A stretch of DNA of 53,490 nucleotides from Candidatus Zixiibacteriota bacterium (GTDB taxonomy: Bacteria; Zixibacteria; MSB-5A5; WJJR01; JAJRUJ01): assembly GCA_020051695.1 (NCBI GenBank), contig JAGVQM010000026.1:170329-223818 (forward strand), written 5' to 3'. The stretch's first letter is position 1. Each line of letters begins with the position of its first letter. A program made the position numbers and the translations under genes. Positions 45,217-53,490 of the stretch are shown one piece after another. The notes beneath the pieces were generated by a model. The model made no database searches. It was not told the origin of the DNA and saw only the letters and a list, made by a program, of their open reading frames with translations.

Positions 45217-45278
45217 TCGTACCTCTGGCGTTTTCACGCCCCGATATCTTCAAATAAAAATCACACGCAGCCGACTTG

Positions 45279-47513
45279 TTATCGCGGGGTCGAATGCCGC
45301 CGGTGGTCACCACCGGACGAACGATCATCACCCCGTGAATTTCCCGAGTGCCGCGAATCCCGGCGGGGGCCATCCCGACGGGGACCGTCATGACGCGGCC
45401 CATCCGCGCGCGGCGGACGTTCGGTATAGCCCTCCGGTTTCGGCAGCAGCGCCTTGCGCGACAGGCGAATTTTGCCTTCGGGGTCGATCTCGACGACCTT
45501 GACCCGAATCACATCCCCGACTTGGCAGAAATCCTCGACGCGCTCGGTGCGGGCATAATCGATCTCGGAGATATGCAACAGCCCGTCGGTACCCGGAATG
45601 ATCTCCAGGAAAGCGCCGAAATTGGTGATGCGGCGCACGCGACCGTCGTATTCCTTGCCGATCTCCGGTTCTTCGGTCATCTCGATAATGATGTCGCGGG
45701 CCATTTCACCGGCGGCCTGGTCGACCGAGGCAATAATGACGGTACCGTCGTCCTCGATATCGATCTTGGCGCCGGTTTTTTCCACGATGGCGCGAATATT
45801 CTTGCCGCCCGGGCCGATCACATCGCCGATTTTATCCACTTTGATCTGCAGCGAGATAATCCGTGGGGCGTACGGCGACAACTCCGCGCGCGGTTTGGCG
45901 ATGGTTGCTTCCATCGAATCGAGAATGTGGCAGCGGGCGACTTTGGCCTGCTGCAACGCCTGATGCATCAGATCCATCGTCAGGCCGCGGATCTTGATGT
46001 CCATCTGGAAAGCGGTAATGCCCTCGCGCGTGCCGGTGACTTTAAAATCCATGTCGCCAAGGTGGTCTTCCACGCCCAGAATGTCGGAGAGGATGGCGTA
46101 TTTTTCGCCTTCCTTGATCAAACCCATCGCCACGCCGGCCACCGGGGCTTTGATCGGCACACCGGCATCCATCATCGCCAGCGTCCCGCCGCAGACAGTG
46201 GCCATCGAGGAGGAACCGTTGGATTCGAGGATGTCGGAAACGACCCGCAACGTGTACGGGAAAATTGTTTCATTCGGGATAATCGGCTGCAAGGCCCGCT
46301 CGGCCAGCGCCCCGTGGCCGATTTCGCGGCGGCCCGGCCCGGTGATCCGGCGGATTTCCCCGACCGAATACGCGGGGAAATTATAATGCAGCATATAAGT
46401 TTTGGTCGAATCGCCCATTAAGTCATCAATCCGCTGTTCGTCCATCTTGGTGCCCAGCGTGACAACCGCCAGCGCCTGGGTCTGGCCACGGGTGAAGATC
46501 GCCGAACCATGAGTGCGCGGCAGCACGTGCACCTCGCTGGACAACGGGCGGATATCGGCATAACCACGGCCGTCGGCGCGGACTTTTTCCTCAAGCACAC
46601 GGCGACGCATGTCCTCCCGCTCGATGTCGTGCAGCACCATGCGGAATTCGTTTTCCATCTCCGGGAACTGCTCGCTGAGGGTCTCGATGGTCTCATTGGC
46701 GACGCGGTCAAGCTCAACCTGGCGTTCCTGTTTTTCGGTCGTGGTATTCGCCTGGCGGATCTTGTCATAGGCCAAATCGGTCGCGGCCTTGACGAGGGTC
46801 TCATCAACCATTTGCGACTGGAAAGCGAATTTCGGTTTGCCGACCCGCTCTTTCAACTGGTCGATCATGGTCGTAATGGTTTTGATCTGGCCCATGCCGA
46901 ATTCCAGTGCGGCCAGCAGATCGTTTTCAGAGATCTCATTGCAGCCGCCCTCGACCATCACCACATCCGTATCCGTCCCAGCCAGGATCAGATTGAGGTC
47001 CGATTCCTCCAGTTGGGCAATGGTGGGGTTGACGACGAATTGTCCGCCGATGCGACCGACCCGCACGCCCGCAAGCGTGAATTCGTAGGGTATATCGGAG
47101 ATGGCCATGGCCGCTGAAGCGCCGATGATGCCCAAAACATCCGCGTCATTCTCCTGATCCGAGGAGAGTACCACAACATACACCTGGGTCTCGTTGCGAA
47201 AACCTTCCGGAAACAACGGGCGCAACGGCCGGTCGATCATGCGCGCCGAAAGAATTTCCTTTTCCGACGGCCGTCCCTCGCGTTTGAAGAACCCACCGGG
47301 GATCTTGCCGGCAGCATAGGCCTTCTCACGGTAGTCCACTTGCAGAGGGAAAAAATCTTTGGTGGTCTCCGGGTCTTTTGCGGCAACAATGGCGACCTGG
47401 ACCACGGTATCGCCGTACTGGACCCACACTGCGCCGTTGGCCTGCCGCGCGACGTGTCCGGTGGTGATGGAAAGTGTTCGGTTGCCAATTTCTACTTCTA
47501 CTCTCTCGGTCAT
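45279..47513 (-). CDS. pnp: Polyribonucleotide nucleotidyltransferase (PNPase)
   Basis: A 744-residue 3'-5' phosphorolytic exoribonuclease for RNA decay. Two RNase PH-like cores lie at about 1-215 and 310-540, with FFPLQVDYREKAYA and the second-core SDILGVEDHLGDMDFK. A KH domain (IGPGGKNIRAIVEKTGAKI) and an S1 domain (GKEYDGRVRRITNFGAFLEI core) follow. The last 40 residues form an arginine-, glycine- and aspartate-rich tail with DGPRRDGPRRD repeats, longer and more basic than in E. coli. GGAG precedes the ATG. The rpsO-pnp order is widespread. Confidence 0.97.
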   Translation of the reverse strand: MTERVEVEIGNRTLSITTGHVARQANGAVWVQYGDTVVQVAIVAAKDPETTKDFFPLQVDYREKAYAAGKIPGGFFKREGRPSEKEILSARMIDRPLRPLFPEGFRNETQVYVVVLSSDQENDADVLGIIGASAAMAISDIPYEFTLAGVRVGRIGGQFVVNPTIAQLEESDLNLILAGTDTDVVMVEGGCNEISENDLLAALEFGMGQIKTITTMIDQLKERVGKPKFAFQSQMVDETLVKAATDLAYDKIRQANTTTEKQERQVELDRVANETIETLSEQFPEMENEFRMVLHDIEREDMRRRVLEEKVRADGRGYADIRPLSSEVHVLPRTHGSAIFTRGQTQALAVVTLGTKMDEQRIDDLMGDSTKTYMLHYNFPAYSVGEIRRITGPGRREIGHGALAERALQPIIPNETIFPYTLRVVSDILESNGSSSMATVCGGTLAMMDAGVPIKAPVAGVAMGLIKEGEKYAILSDILGVEDHLGDMDFKVTGTREGITAFQMDIKIRGLTMDLMHQALQQAKVARCHILDSMEATIAKPRAELSPYAPRIISLQIKVDKIGDVIGPGGKNIRAIVEKTGAKIDIEDDGTVIIASVDQAAGEMARDIIIEMTEEPEIGKEYDGRVRRITNFGAFLEIIPGTDGLLHISEIDYARTERVEDFCQVGDVIRVKVVEIDPEGKIRLSRKALLPKPEGYTERPPRADGPRHDGPRRDGPRRDSRHSGNSRGDDRSSGGDHRRHSTPR

Positions 47514-47565
47514 CTTTTCTCCTGTTTTCCGCTGCTCGACGCGAATGCGTTCGGCACTTGCCGCC

Positions 47566-47603
47566 GGTCACCTGACCGCGGCCCGGCCGGACACCTGCCG
47601 GCC
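47566..47603. repeat. Hairpins between rpsO and pnp
   Basis: A perfect palindrome GGTCACCTGACC (47566-47577) and a stem GGCCGG/CCGGCC around seven bases (47585-47603) lie in the 141-base gap between rpsO and pnp. In E. coli this gap holds an RNase III processing site that controls pnp. The structures here could serve the same purpose, but that is inference. Confidence 0.4.
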
Positions 47604-47654
47604 TGTACTTCGTTCATCGGCTGTCCCCGACAACACGAGGTCGTCGGACGGGCA

Positions 47655-47924
47655 CTACCGGCGCAGATTCAAATTGTCGATCAACTGCCGATAGGCATCG
47701 ACGTCTTTCCTGCGCAGGTAGTCCAGCAGCCGTTTGCGCTGCCCGACCATCTTCATCAGCCCGTGCCGGGAATGAAAGTCTTTTTTGTGGCGTGCCAGAT
47801 GTTCGGTCATGTAGGCAATCCGCGCCGACAACAACGCCACTTGCACTTCCGGAGACCCCGAGTCTTTTTCGTGCAACTGATAGGCCTCGCGGATTTCCTT
47901 TTTCTTTTCGGTGGTAATGGTCAC
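47655..47924 (-). CDS. rpsO: 30S ribosomal protein S15
   Basis: An 89-residue S15, the full family length. It contains [15 protein letters not shown] in the form [23 protein letters not shown], then [25 protein letters not shown], given as cores, and ends with [10 protein letters not shown]15 binds 16S rRNA early in 30S assembly. GGAGT lies just before the ATG. It lies between ribF and pnp, the usual order. Confidence 0.98.
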   Translation of the reverse strand: MTITTEKKKEIREAYQLHEKDSGSPEVQVALLSARIAYMTEHLARHKKDFHSRHGLMKMVGQRKRLLDYLRRKDVDAYRQLIDNLNLRR

Positions 47925-47937
47925 GATACTCCACTCC

Positions 47938-48855
47938 TTATACCATATGCTGTAATAGCCCTCGGACGTATGTTTCGTCCCGGGCCAGTTGTTGTTTCAA
48001 CTGTGTCGGCGAATCGAATTTCTGATCGGGCCGCACCCAGTGCGTAAACCAGCAGCGGAGCGGGCCTGCGGGTTTGCCGCCGGGATAATCGAACACGTTG
48101 ACCTCCACGCCCAGCGGATATTGGCCGAAAGTCGGCTTAGTGCCGATATAGGCCATCGCCCCGTAACGCTGTCCGGCGATCTCGATCCGCGCGGCATAAA
48201 CCCCGATCGGCGGCAGCAGCTTATCCTCCGAAGTTGCCACGTTCATGGTCGGATACCCCAGGCCGCGCCCACGGCCCTCCCCCGCAGCAACTTTACCGAA
48301 AACCGGATAATGATGCCCCAGCAGGGCCAGCGCCTCAGGCAATCGGCCCCCGTTGACCAGCCGGCGAATCCGTGTTGATGATACGGGTTTACCGTCGATT
48401 TTAATGGCATTGACGACAGTGACCGTAATTCCCCGGGCTTTGCCCCATTCAGTCAGAAACTTCCCATTACCCCGCCGGCCCTTGCCGAAGCCGAAATCGT
48501 AGCCGATCACCAAATGCCGGGCGTCCAGTTTATCGGCCAGGATTTGCTCGGAGAATTCCTCGGCGGACATCTCGGCCAACTCCCGGGTGAATTCCAGGGT
48601 CACGACCTCATCAACTCCGCGCGCCCGGGCCAGACACTCCTTCTCCTCGGGCATAGTCAACAACCGGGGCGCCGTATCGGGATCGACGATACGCTTGGGG
48701 TGCGGGTGGAACGTCAGGCAGATACATTCGCGGCTGGTGGCGTCAGCGGCCGACCGCGCGGCCTGGAAAATGGCATGATGCCCCCGATGCACGCCGTCAA
48801 ACGAGCCGATAACAACGACCGTGTCTTTGTCCCGTTTTTTCAGGTCTACTGCCAT
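47938..48855 (-). CDS. ribF: Bifunctional riboflavin kinase / FAD synthetase
   Basis: Makes FMN and then FAD from riboflavin. The 305-residue product has the nucleotidyltransferase domain with [24 protein letters not shown] and [13 protein letters not shown], and [12 protein letters not shown] at its end. The C-terminal kinase domain has [11 protein letters not shown] and [14 protein letters not shown]. Both activities should be present. It lies between truB and rpsO with gaps of 10 and 13 bases. Confidence 0.95.
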   Translation of the reverse strand: MAVDLKKRDKDTVVVIGSFDGVHRGHHAIFQAARSAADATSRECICLTFHPHPKRIVDPDTAPRLLTMPEEKECLARARGVDEVVTLEFTRELAEMSAEEFSEQILADKLDARHLVIGYDFGFGKGRRGNGKFLTEWGKARGITVTVVNAIKIDGKPVSSTRIRRLVNGGRLPEALALLGHHYPVFGKVAAGEGRGRGLGYPTMNVATSEDKLLPPIGVYAARIEIAGQRYGAMAYIGTKPTFGQYPLGVEVNVFDYPGGKPAGPLRCWFTHWVRPDQKFDSPTQLKQQLARDETYVRGLLQHMV

Positions 48856-48865
48856 GTGCGTACCA

Positions 48866-49795
48866 TCAGGTCAACACCCGCTCATAACGAAACCAGTCGG
48901 TGCCGGCAAAATCAGCCAGACTGCTCGATTCGCACTGCGCGGTGATTATCGCCAGTCCCTGCCGTTGTTCATCGCATAATAACAAGGTGGCGCCGCGCGC
49001 GAAACTGCCGGTGACTTCGATAACGGTCTGCGGCGCCAGCGGGCTGCCGTTGTAGACGGCGCCGCGTTTGTCGTTACCCACGATCACCCGGGGAAACGGC
49101 AGATAGTCTTCAAACGGCCGCAACCGGCCAAGATATTCTTCGGCGGATGGCAACTTCTCCAGTTCACTCAATTGTTCGACCCCCGCGCAATCATACTCGC
49201 CGATTTTGGTCCGTGTCAACGAGGCCAGATACCCGCCACAGCCGAGGTCCTCGCCGATATCCCGGGCCAGGGCGCGAATGTATGTCCCGCCCGAGCTACG
49301 CACGGTGACGGTCAGATCCGGATTGGCAAACGAATCGAGCGTCAATTCCTGAATCTCAACTTCGCGGACAACCTCCGGCACGTCGCCGCCCTTGCGCGCA
49401 TACGCGTACAACCGCCGCCCCCTGACTTTTACCGCCGAATGCGCGGGGACGCGCTGTTGGATGGTGCCCCGGTATCGCGTGAGCACTTCCTCAACTTGCT
49501 CCCGCGTGACGCCCTGAGGATCACCGGTTTCGAGCATTTCACCGGCGGCATCACCGGTCGTGGTCCGTCCGCCGAGACGAATCCCCGCCAGATAGGTTTT
49601 GTCCATACCGATCAGGAAACGCACGATTTTAGTGGCCCGTCCCAGACACAACAGCAGCAATCCCTCGGCCATCGGGTCGAGCGTCCCCGTGTGGCCGATG
49701 CGGTGCGTGCCGAACAGCCGGCGGGCGCGCGCGACGATGTCGTGTGAGGTCGGACCCTGGGGTTTATACACGGGGAGAATTCCACAACTTTCCAT
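48866..49795 (-). CDS. truB: tRNA pseudouridine-55 synthase
   Basis: Makes pseudouridine 55 in the T loop of tRNAs. The 309-residue product starts MESCGILPVYKPQGPTSHD and has the catalytic Asp40 in GHTGTLDPMAEGLL. It also has RYRGTIQQRVPAHSAVKVRGRRLY in its core segments and the C-terminal PUA-like part. The ATG at 49795 is the family start; the frame is open to 49963 only because nrnA lies there in another frame. It overlaps the nrnA end by 32 bases. Confidence 0.95.
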   Translation of the reverse strand: MESCGILPVYKPQGPTSHDIVARARRLFGTHRIGHTGTLDPMAEGLLLLCLGRATKIVRFLIGMDKTYLAGIRLGGRTTTGDAAGEMLETGDPQGVTREQVEEVLTRYRGTIQQRVPAHSAVKVRGRRLYAYARKGGDVPEVVREVEIQELTLDSFANPDLTVTVRSSGGTYIRALARDIGEDLGCGGYLASLTRTKIGEYDCAGVEQLSELEKLPSAEEYLGRLRPFEDYLPFPRVIVGNDKRGAVYNGSPLAPQTVIEVTGSFARGATLLLCDEQRQGLAIITAQCESSSLADFAGTDWFRYERVLT

Positions 49796-50765
49796 TTTGC
49801 AGGTACCTGACTGCGGCGTGGGCCAGCTCCTCGACGGCCTGGTCGAACGGCTTGTCGATCTGACAGCCGGCCGCGTTGGGATGGCCACCGCCGGCGAAAT
49901 GCCGGGCCAGCGGAACGATCGATAAGCGGCCGGTTGACCGGAGCGAAATTTTGGTCCACCCATTTTTCATTTCCTTGAGCAGCGCCCCGATCTTCACTCC
50001 GGCAAGAGTCAGCGTGCAATCGGCCAGACCTTCGAGGTCGCGGTAGAGCACACCGTATTTCAACGCGTCACGGCGGCGGACTTTCAACAAACAAATCCGG
50101 CCGTCATCCAGGATATCGGCGCGGTCTAGTACGCGATTGACAAACCGGAACTGCGGTTCGGGAAAAGAGAAAAATAACCGGTCGGTCAGTTTTTTCAGGT
50201 CAACCCCGGCTTCCATCAACTCGGCAACGATCCGCATGGTCGCGGGACTCGTGCTTTGATAGTGAAACCGTCCGGTATCGGTGATAATCGAAGTCAGCAG
50301 TGATTCGGCGGGCTGCCGGGTAATTCGCCCACCCATGGCGCGCACCAGCCGGTAGACCATCTCGCCGCATGCGGAGGCGGCGGGATCAACCCAATTGACC
50401 GTGCCGAACCGGGTATTGCCCAGGTGATGGTCAACATTGATCAACGGCGTTTCCGGGGCCAGCAGCCGCTGGACATCCCCGACCCGATCGAGATTTGAAC
50501 ATTCAAAAATGACCACCGCCGACCAAGGGCGGGGTTTGACTGCTTCCGGCTGCTTAACGATGCCCCGGGGGTCCAAAAAGCGATATTTCAACGGCAGTTC
50601 GCCGTGGTTACACACGACGATACCTTTGCGCCGCTGCCGTAAAAAATCATAAAACGCCAGCTGGCAGCCGATCGAGTCGCCGTCCGGATCTCGATGCGAA
50701 CAGACCAGGACCGGCTCGGGCCGGGAGAGATAATCTTCAATCCGTTTGAGTATCCGTTTGTCCAT
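49764..50765 (-). CDS. nrnA: DHH-family oligoribonuclease / pAp phosphatase (NrnA-like)
   Basis: A 333-residue DHH/DHHA1 protein. It degrades short RNA oligonucleotides and, in many bacteria, 3'-phosphoadenosine-5'-phosphate. Motifs: SHRDPDGDSIG, ECSN in place of the usual D-x-S after the second strand, and the DHH motif in INVDHHLGN. The DHHA1 part ends with ARHFAGGGHPNAAG. The Glu-Cys-Ser variant in the second motif (usual form vDcs) is a possible change in a metal ligand. The gene overlaps rbfA by 29 bases and truB by 32. Confidence 0.9.
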   Translation of the reverse strand: MDKRILKRIEDYLSRPEPVLVCSHRDPDGDSIGCQLAFYDFLRQRRKGIVVCNHGELPLKYRFLDPRGIVKQPEAVKPRPWSAVVIFECSNLDRVGDVQRLLAPETPLINVDHHLGNTRFGTVNWVDPAASACGEMVYRLVRAMGGRITRQPAESLLTSIITDTGRFHYQSTSPATMRIVAELMEAGVDLKKLTDRLFFSFPEPQFRFVNRVLDRADILDDGRICLLKVRRRDALKYGVLYRDLEGLADCTLTLAGVKIGALLKEMKNGWTKISLRSTGRLSIVPLARHFAGGGHPNAAGCQIDKPFDQAVEELAHAAVRYLQNGKLWNSPRV

Positions 50766-51120
50766 TTTCCCGCTCGGCTTCAATTTTTGAGAACAGTTCA
50801 CCCAGCCGCATGCCGCGTTCCATTGAGTTATCAAATTCGAATTGCAATTGGGGAATTACCCGGATACCCAGCCGCCGGCCGGCCTCGGCCTGCACGATGG
50901 GCCGGACATGGTCGAGAATTTCCGCCGAGCGCTGCCGCTGCTCGTCATCACCCAGGACCGTGTAATACGCCGTCCCATACTTGCAGTCCCGGCTGATCTG
51001 GACGTCGGTAATGGTGACCGCCGACAGGTCATAGCCCTTGATCGAATGCCGCAGGACCTCGGCAATATACCGCAGGAGCTGCTGACGGATACGATCGGTG
51101 CGAGCAAATGATTTTGCCAT
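50737..51120 (-). CDS. rbfA: Ribosome-binding factor A
   Basis: A 127-residue RbfA that binds immature 30S subunits and helps 16S rRNA 5'-end processing. It has RIRQQLLRYIAEVLR, VTITDVQISRDCKYGTAYYTV and the KH-fold end RRLGIRVIPQLQFEFDNSMERGMRL in core segments. AAAGG lies six bases before the ATG at 51120; the longer frame to 51177 overlaps the DUF503 gene. A common neighbour of infB and truB. Confidence 0.95.
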   Translation of the reverse strand: MAKSFARTDRIRQQLLRYIAEVLRHSIKGYDLSAVTITDVQISRDCKYGTAYYTVLGDDEQRQRSAEILDHVRPIVQAEAGRRLGIRVIPQLQFEFDNSMERGMRLGELFSKIEAERENGQTDTQTD

Positions 51121-51154
51121 AGACGGCCTTTGGCCACCGGTGGTTGATTCCCGT

Positions 51155-51430
51155 TCAGATGTCCATATCCAGGTCAATAATCTCGATATCCGGCCGGCCT
51201 TCGTACATCCGCAAAACAGCAGTCAGGACCTTGTGTATCTGGGCGCGCTGGTTGGCCACACCGGCGATTTCGATTTCACAAAACGCCGGCCGGTCCTGTT
51301 CGCCGACTTCGGCCACCGCCACCTGAAATTTCTGCTGCACCTGCCGGTTAATACTCTTGATGATTCGCCGTTTGTCTTTAAGTGTTCCGCAACCGCGAAG
51401 GAACAAACGGAGCCGGAGCGCGCCGATCAT
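51155..51430 (-). CDS. DUF503 (YlxP-like) small protein
   Basis: A 91-residue DUF503 protein, known as YlxP in B. subtilis. It contains LRGCGTLKDKRRIIKSINRQVQQKF and ends with EIIDLDMDI, both typical of the family. It lies between infB and rbfA, its usual place, and probably has a role in ribosome assembly or RNA binding, but no function is established. The ATG at 51430 is chosen because GGTGGAAACC precedes it and the family begins there. Confidence 0.88.
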   Translation of the reverse strand: MIGALRLRLFLRGCGTLKDKRRIIKSINRQVQQKFQVAVAEVGEQDRPAFCEIEIAGVANQRAQIHKVLTAVLRMYEGRPDIEIIDLDMDI

Positions 51431-51471
51431 GGTTTCCACCGTTTTCCGGGCAAGGTCCGGCAACTCCGACC

Positions 51472-53490
51472 TTACTCCAGTTTCCGCTCCAGTTCTTTGA
51501 TGCGGTACGCCTCAAACACATCACCGACTTTTATATCGTTGAAGTTCTCCAGCCGAATACCACACTCGTATCCGGAGGTCACTTCCCGCACATCGTCCTT
51601 AAACCGCCGCAGATTGGCGATGGGGCCGTTGAATACTTCCACACCGTCACGTACCAAATGCACCCGGTTATCACGCTGGATGCTGCCGCTGGTGACGAAA
51701 CAACCGGCGATCATCCCCAAACGGGTAATGCGGAAAGTGTTGCGCACCTCGGCCCGGCCGGTTGGTTCCTCGGTTGTTTCCGGCGCGAGCATACCCTCCA
51801 GCGCGGCCTTGATCGCCGCTTCCGCCTCATAAATGACATTGTACAGGCGGATATCAACGCTTTCCCTGGCGGCGATTTCCCGCGCGCGGGCATCGGGCCG
51901 AATGTGGAAACCGATGACCACGGCATTGGACACTGCGGCCAGCAGCACATCCGATTCGGAAATGGAACCCACGCCGCGGTGGATGATATTGACCGCGACT
52001 TCATCGGATTTAATTTTTTCCAGCGTATCGGCCAGTACTTCCACCGAGCCGTCGACATCACCCTTGATCACCAGCCGCAGTTCCTTGATCTGGCCTTCGC
52101 GGATCCGTTCGTGCAAATCGGTAAGATGCACCTTGCGCAACCCGCGATAGAGATGTTCACGGCGGACCCGCTCGCGCTTGCGCGCGATCTCGCGGGCGAT
52201 CTGTTCGCTGTGCGTGGCGACAAACGAATCACCGGCCTGAGGAACTTGCGAAAACCCGGTCACCACCACGGGCACCGACGGCCCGGCTTCTTTGACCACC
52301 CGCCCGCGTACATCAAGCATCAGCCGGACGCGGCCATGCGCCTCACCGGCGACAAAATAATGGCCGGCGGTCAACATCCCTTCCCGGACCAGGATCGTGG
52401 CAATCGGTCCGCGCCCCCGGTCGAGACGGGCATCGACAATAACCCCTTTGGCCGGACGATCGACCGCGGCGGTCAATTCCAGCATCTCGGCAGACAGGAC
52501 GATCCCTTCCAGAAGCTTATCGACTCCCTCGCCGGTTTTTGCCGAAACTGGAAACATTATGACATTGCCGCCCCATTCCTCGGCCAGCAATCCGCGCTTG
52601 GCAAGCTGATCCATCACCGGTTTGGCGTCGGCGTCGGGCAAATCCATTTTGTTGATTGCCACGACAATAGGGACATTTGCGGCTTTGGCATGGTCGATGG
52701 CCTCAATCGTCTGCGGCATCACGCGGTCATCCTGCGCAACGACGAGGACGACCAGGTCGGTGATATGCGCGCCGCGGGCACGCATGGCGGTAAACGCCTC
52801 ATGCCCCGGAGTATCCAGAAAACAAATCCGGCCTTTGGGCAGGCCCACCATATATGCCCCGATATGCTGGGTAATCCCACCCGATTCACCGGCGATGATA
52901 TTGGAGTGACGAATATAATCGAGCAGCGAAGTTTTGCCGTGATCGACATGGCCCATAATCGTTACAACCGGCGGGCGCGGGACCTGTTCGTATTCGGCCT
53001 CTTCCTGCTCCTCGATGAGGTCGGCGCCGATCTCGGCAACTTCCTTAACCTCAAAATCGAATTCCAGCGCCACAGTCGCGATGGTGTCCATATCCAGCCG
53101 CTGGTTGATCGTCGCCAGCATCCCCAGTTCGAGGCACTTGGCCACGACTTCCGAAGGACTGACATCCATTTCACCGGCGAGTTCCGCCACGGACATGAAT
53201 TCAGTCACCTCGATCACATTGGCAGCTTCGGCGGTATCTTCCGCTCCGGGCTGGCGTGTTTTGCGATAGCGTTTGGTTTTTGCGCGCGCCCCGATGTTGG
53301 CAATTGTGCGTTTGAACGAAGCCGCGACTTCCCGTTTATCGATCACTCGTTTCTTCCGTTCTCGCCGTTTTCTTTTTTTCCGCTGATCGCCGCGCTGCGA
53401 GGCCTCGTCGTGCGAACCGGGCCGCCTCCCGGACTCCGGAGGATGCCCGCCCGGCGCCGGATAACGAAGCGACGGGCCGTCGGCTCTCCC
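51472..53490 (-). CDS. infB: Translation initiation factor IF-2 (5' end beyond right edge)
   Basis: GTPase that places initiator tRNA on the 30S subunit. The window holds 672 codons with no start: the frame is open to the last base and reads through a basic, linker-like stretch ([11 protein letters not shown] near 53350-53390). The IF2_N domain follows ([19 protein letters not shown]). The G domain has [20 protein letters not shown] and NKMDLP. Domains II-IV extend to the C-terminus ([20 protein letters not shown]). A GTG at 53346 is only an internal codon. The order infB-DUF503-rbfA is standard; nusA is expected just outside the window. Confidence 0.97.
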   Translation of the reverse strand, partial: GRADGPSLRYPAPGGHPPESGRRPGSHDEASQRGDQRKKRKRRERKKRVIDKREVAASFKRTIANIGARAKTKRYRKTRQPGAEDTAEAANVIEVTEFMSVAELAGEMDVSPSEVVAKCLELGMLATINQRLDMDTIATVALEFDFEVKEVAEIGADLIEEQEEAEYEQVPRPPVVTIMGHVDHGKTSLLDYIRHSNIIAGESGGITQHIGAYMVGLPKGRICFLDTPGHEAFTAMRARGAHITDLVVLVVAQDDRVMPQTIEAIDHAKAANVPIVVAINKMDLPDADAKPVMDQLAKRGLLAEEWGGNVIMFPVSAKTGEGVDKLLEGIVLSAEMLELTAAVDRPAKGVIVDARLDRGRGPIATILVREGMLTAGHYFVAGEAHGRVRLMLDVRGRVVKEAGPSVPVVVTGFSQVPQAGDSFVATHSEQIAREIARKRERVRREHLYRGLRKVHLTDLHERIREGQIKELRLVIKGDVDGSVEVLADTLEKIKSDEVAVNIIHRGVGSISESDVLLAAVSNAVVIGFHIRPDARAREIAARESVDIRLYNVIYEAEAAIKAALEGMLAPETTEEPTGRAEVRNTFRITRLGMIAGCFVTSGSIQRDNRVHLVRDGVEVFNGPIANLRRFKDDVREVTSGYECGIRLENFNDIKVGDVFEAYRIKELERKLE

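Noticed and set aside
49796-49963. N-terminal extension of TruB
   Set aside because: It overlaps nrnA in another frame, and TruB proteins start near the YKPQGPTSHD segment.

Overview
This is a bacterial chromosome window of high GC, built from dense runs of minus-strand housekeeping genes broken by a block of large exported proteins. Several features point to a Gram-negative lineage of the FCB group: a C-terminal sorting domain of the type IX secretion kind (the NYPNPFN signature), dockerin-like repeats, lipoboxes on many surface proteins, a twin-arginine signal, and HslUV next to XerC. The dockerin style (GDxNCDxxxxPxDxVxLIN) resembles candidate phyla such as Zixibacteria. That assignment is inference from memory, not a search.

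Layout. 1-2101: start of topA, then rpoZ, gmk and yicC, all minus strand, with a good sigma70-type promoter before yicC. 2304-4487: an RqcH/NFACT protein and a small membrane-anchored protein on the plus strand. 4484-9165: the classic ffh-rpsP-rimM-trmD-rplS-rnhB-yraN translation and secretion cluster. 9640-15197: xerC-hslV-hslU-argF followed by two paralogous lipoproteins and a terminator. 15339-22300: plus-strand surface proteins (a two-domain YCII-like lipoprotein, a TPR lipoprotein, a cohesin-like protein with a sorting domain, and a beta-roll protein with a self-processing S74 chaperone) plus a SufT-like gene. 22359-35208: five minus-strand genes for exported proteins (iron-sulfur aldo/keto reductase, alpha/beta hydrolase with TPR, dockerin protein with a prenyltransferase-like toroid, an NTF2-like protein, and a 1697-residue protein with a degenerate transglutaminase domain and a C-terminal metzincin). 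Divergent from these, at 35823-39852, is a multi-PAS histidine kinase with a LuxR-type response regulator. 39872-43241: tRNA-Ser, glmS and glmM. 43441-43904: a deletion remnant of an alanine/glycine:cation symporter. 43948-53490: infB-DUF503-rbfA-nrnA-truB-ribF-rpsO-pnp and an M16 peptidase; infB runs off the right edge.

How it fits together. The housekeeping blocks cover translation, ribosome maturation, RNA decay and amino-sugar supply for the cell wall. The accessory block looks like a cell-surface and secreted module. A cohesin-like sorting-domain protein and a dockerin protein lie 5 kb apart, and a two-component system sits next to the exported-protein run, which makes it a candidate regulator. 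I saw no CRISPR array, no insertion sequence and no recognisable defence system. The most unusual material is the exported-protein block and the two lipoprotein paralogues.
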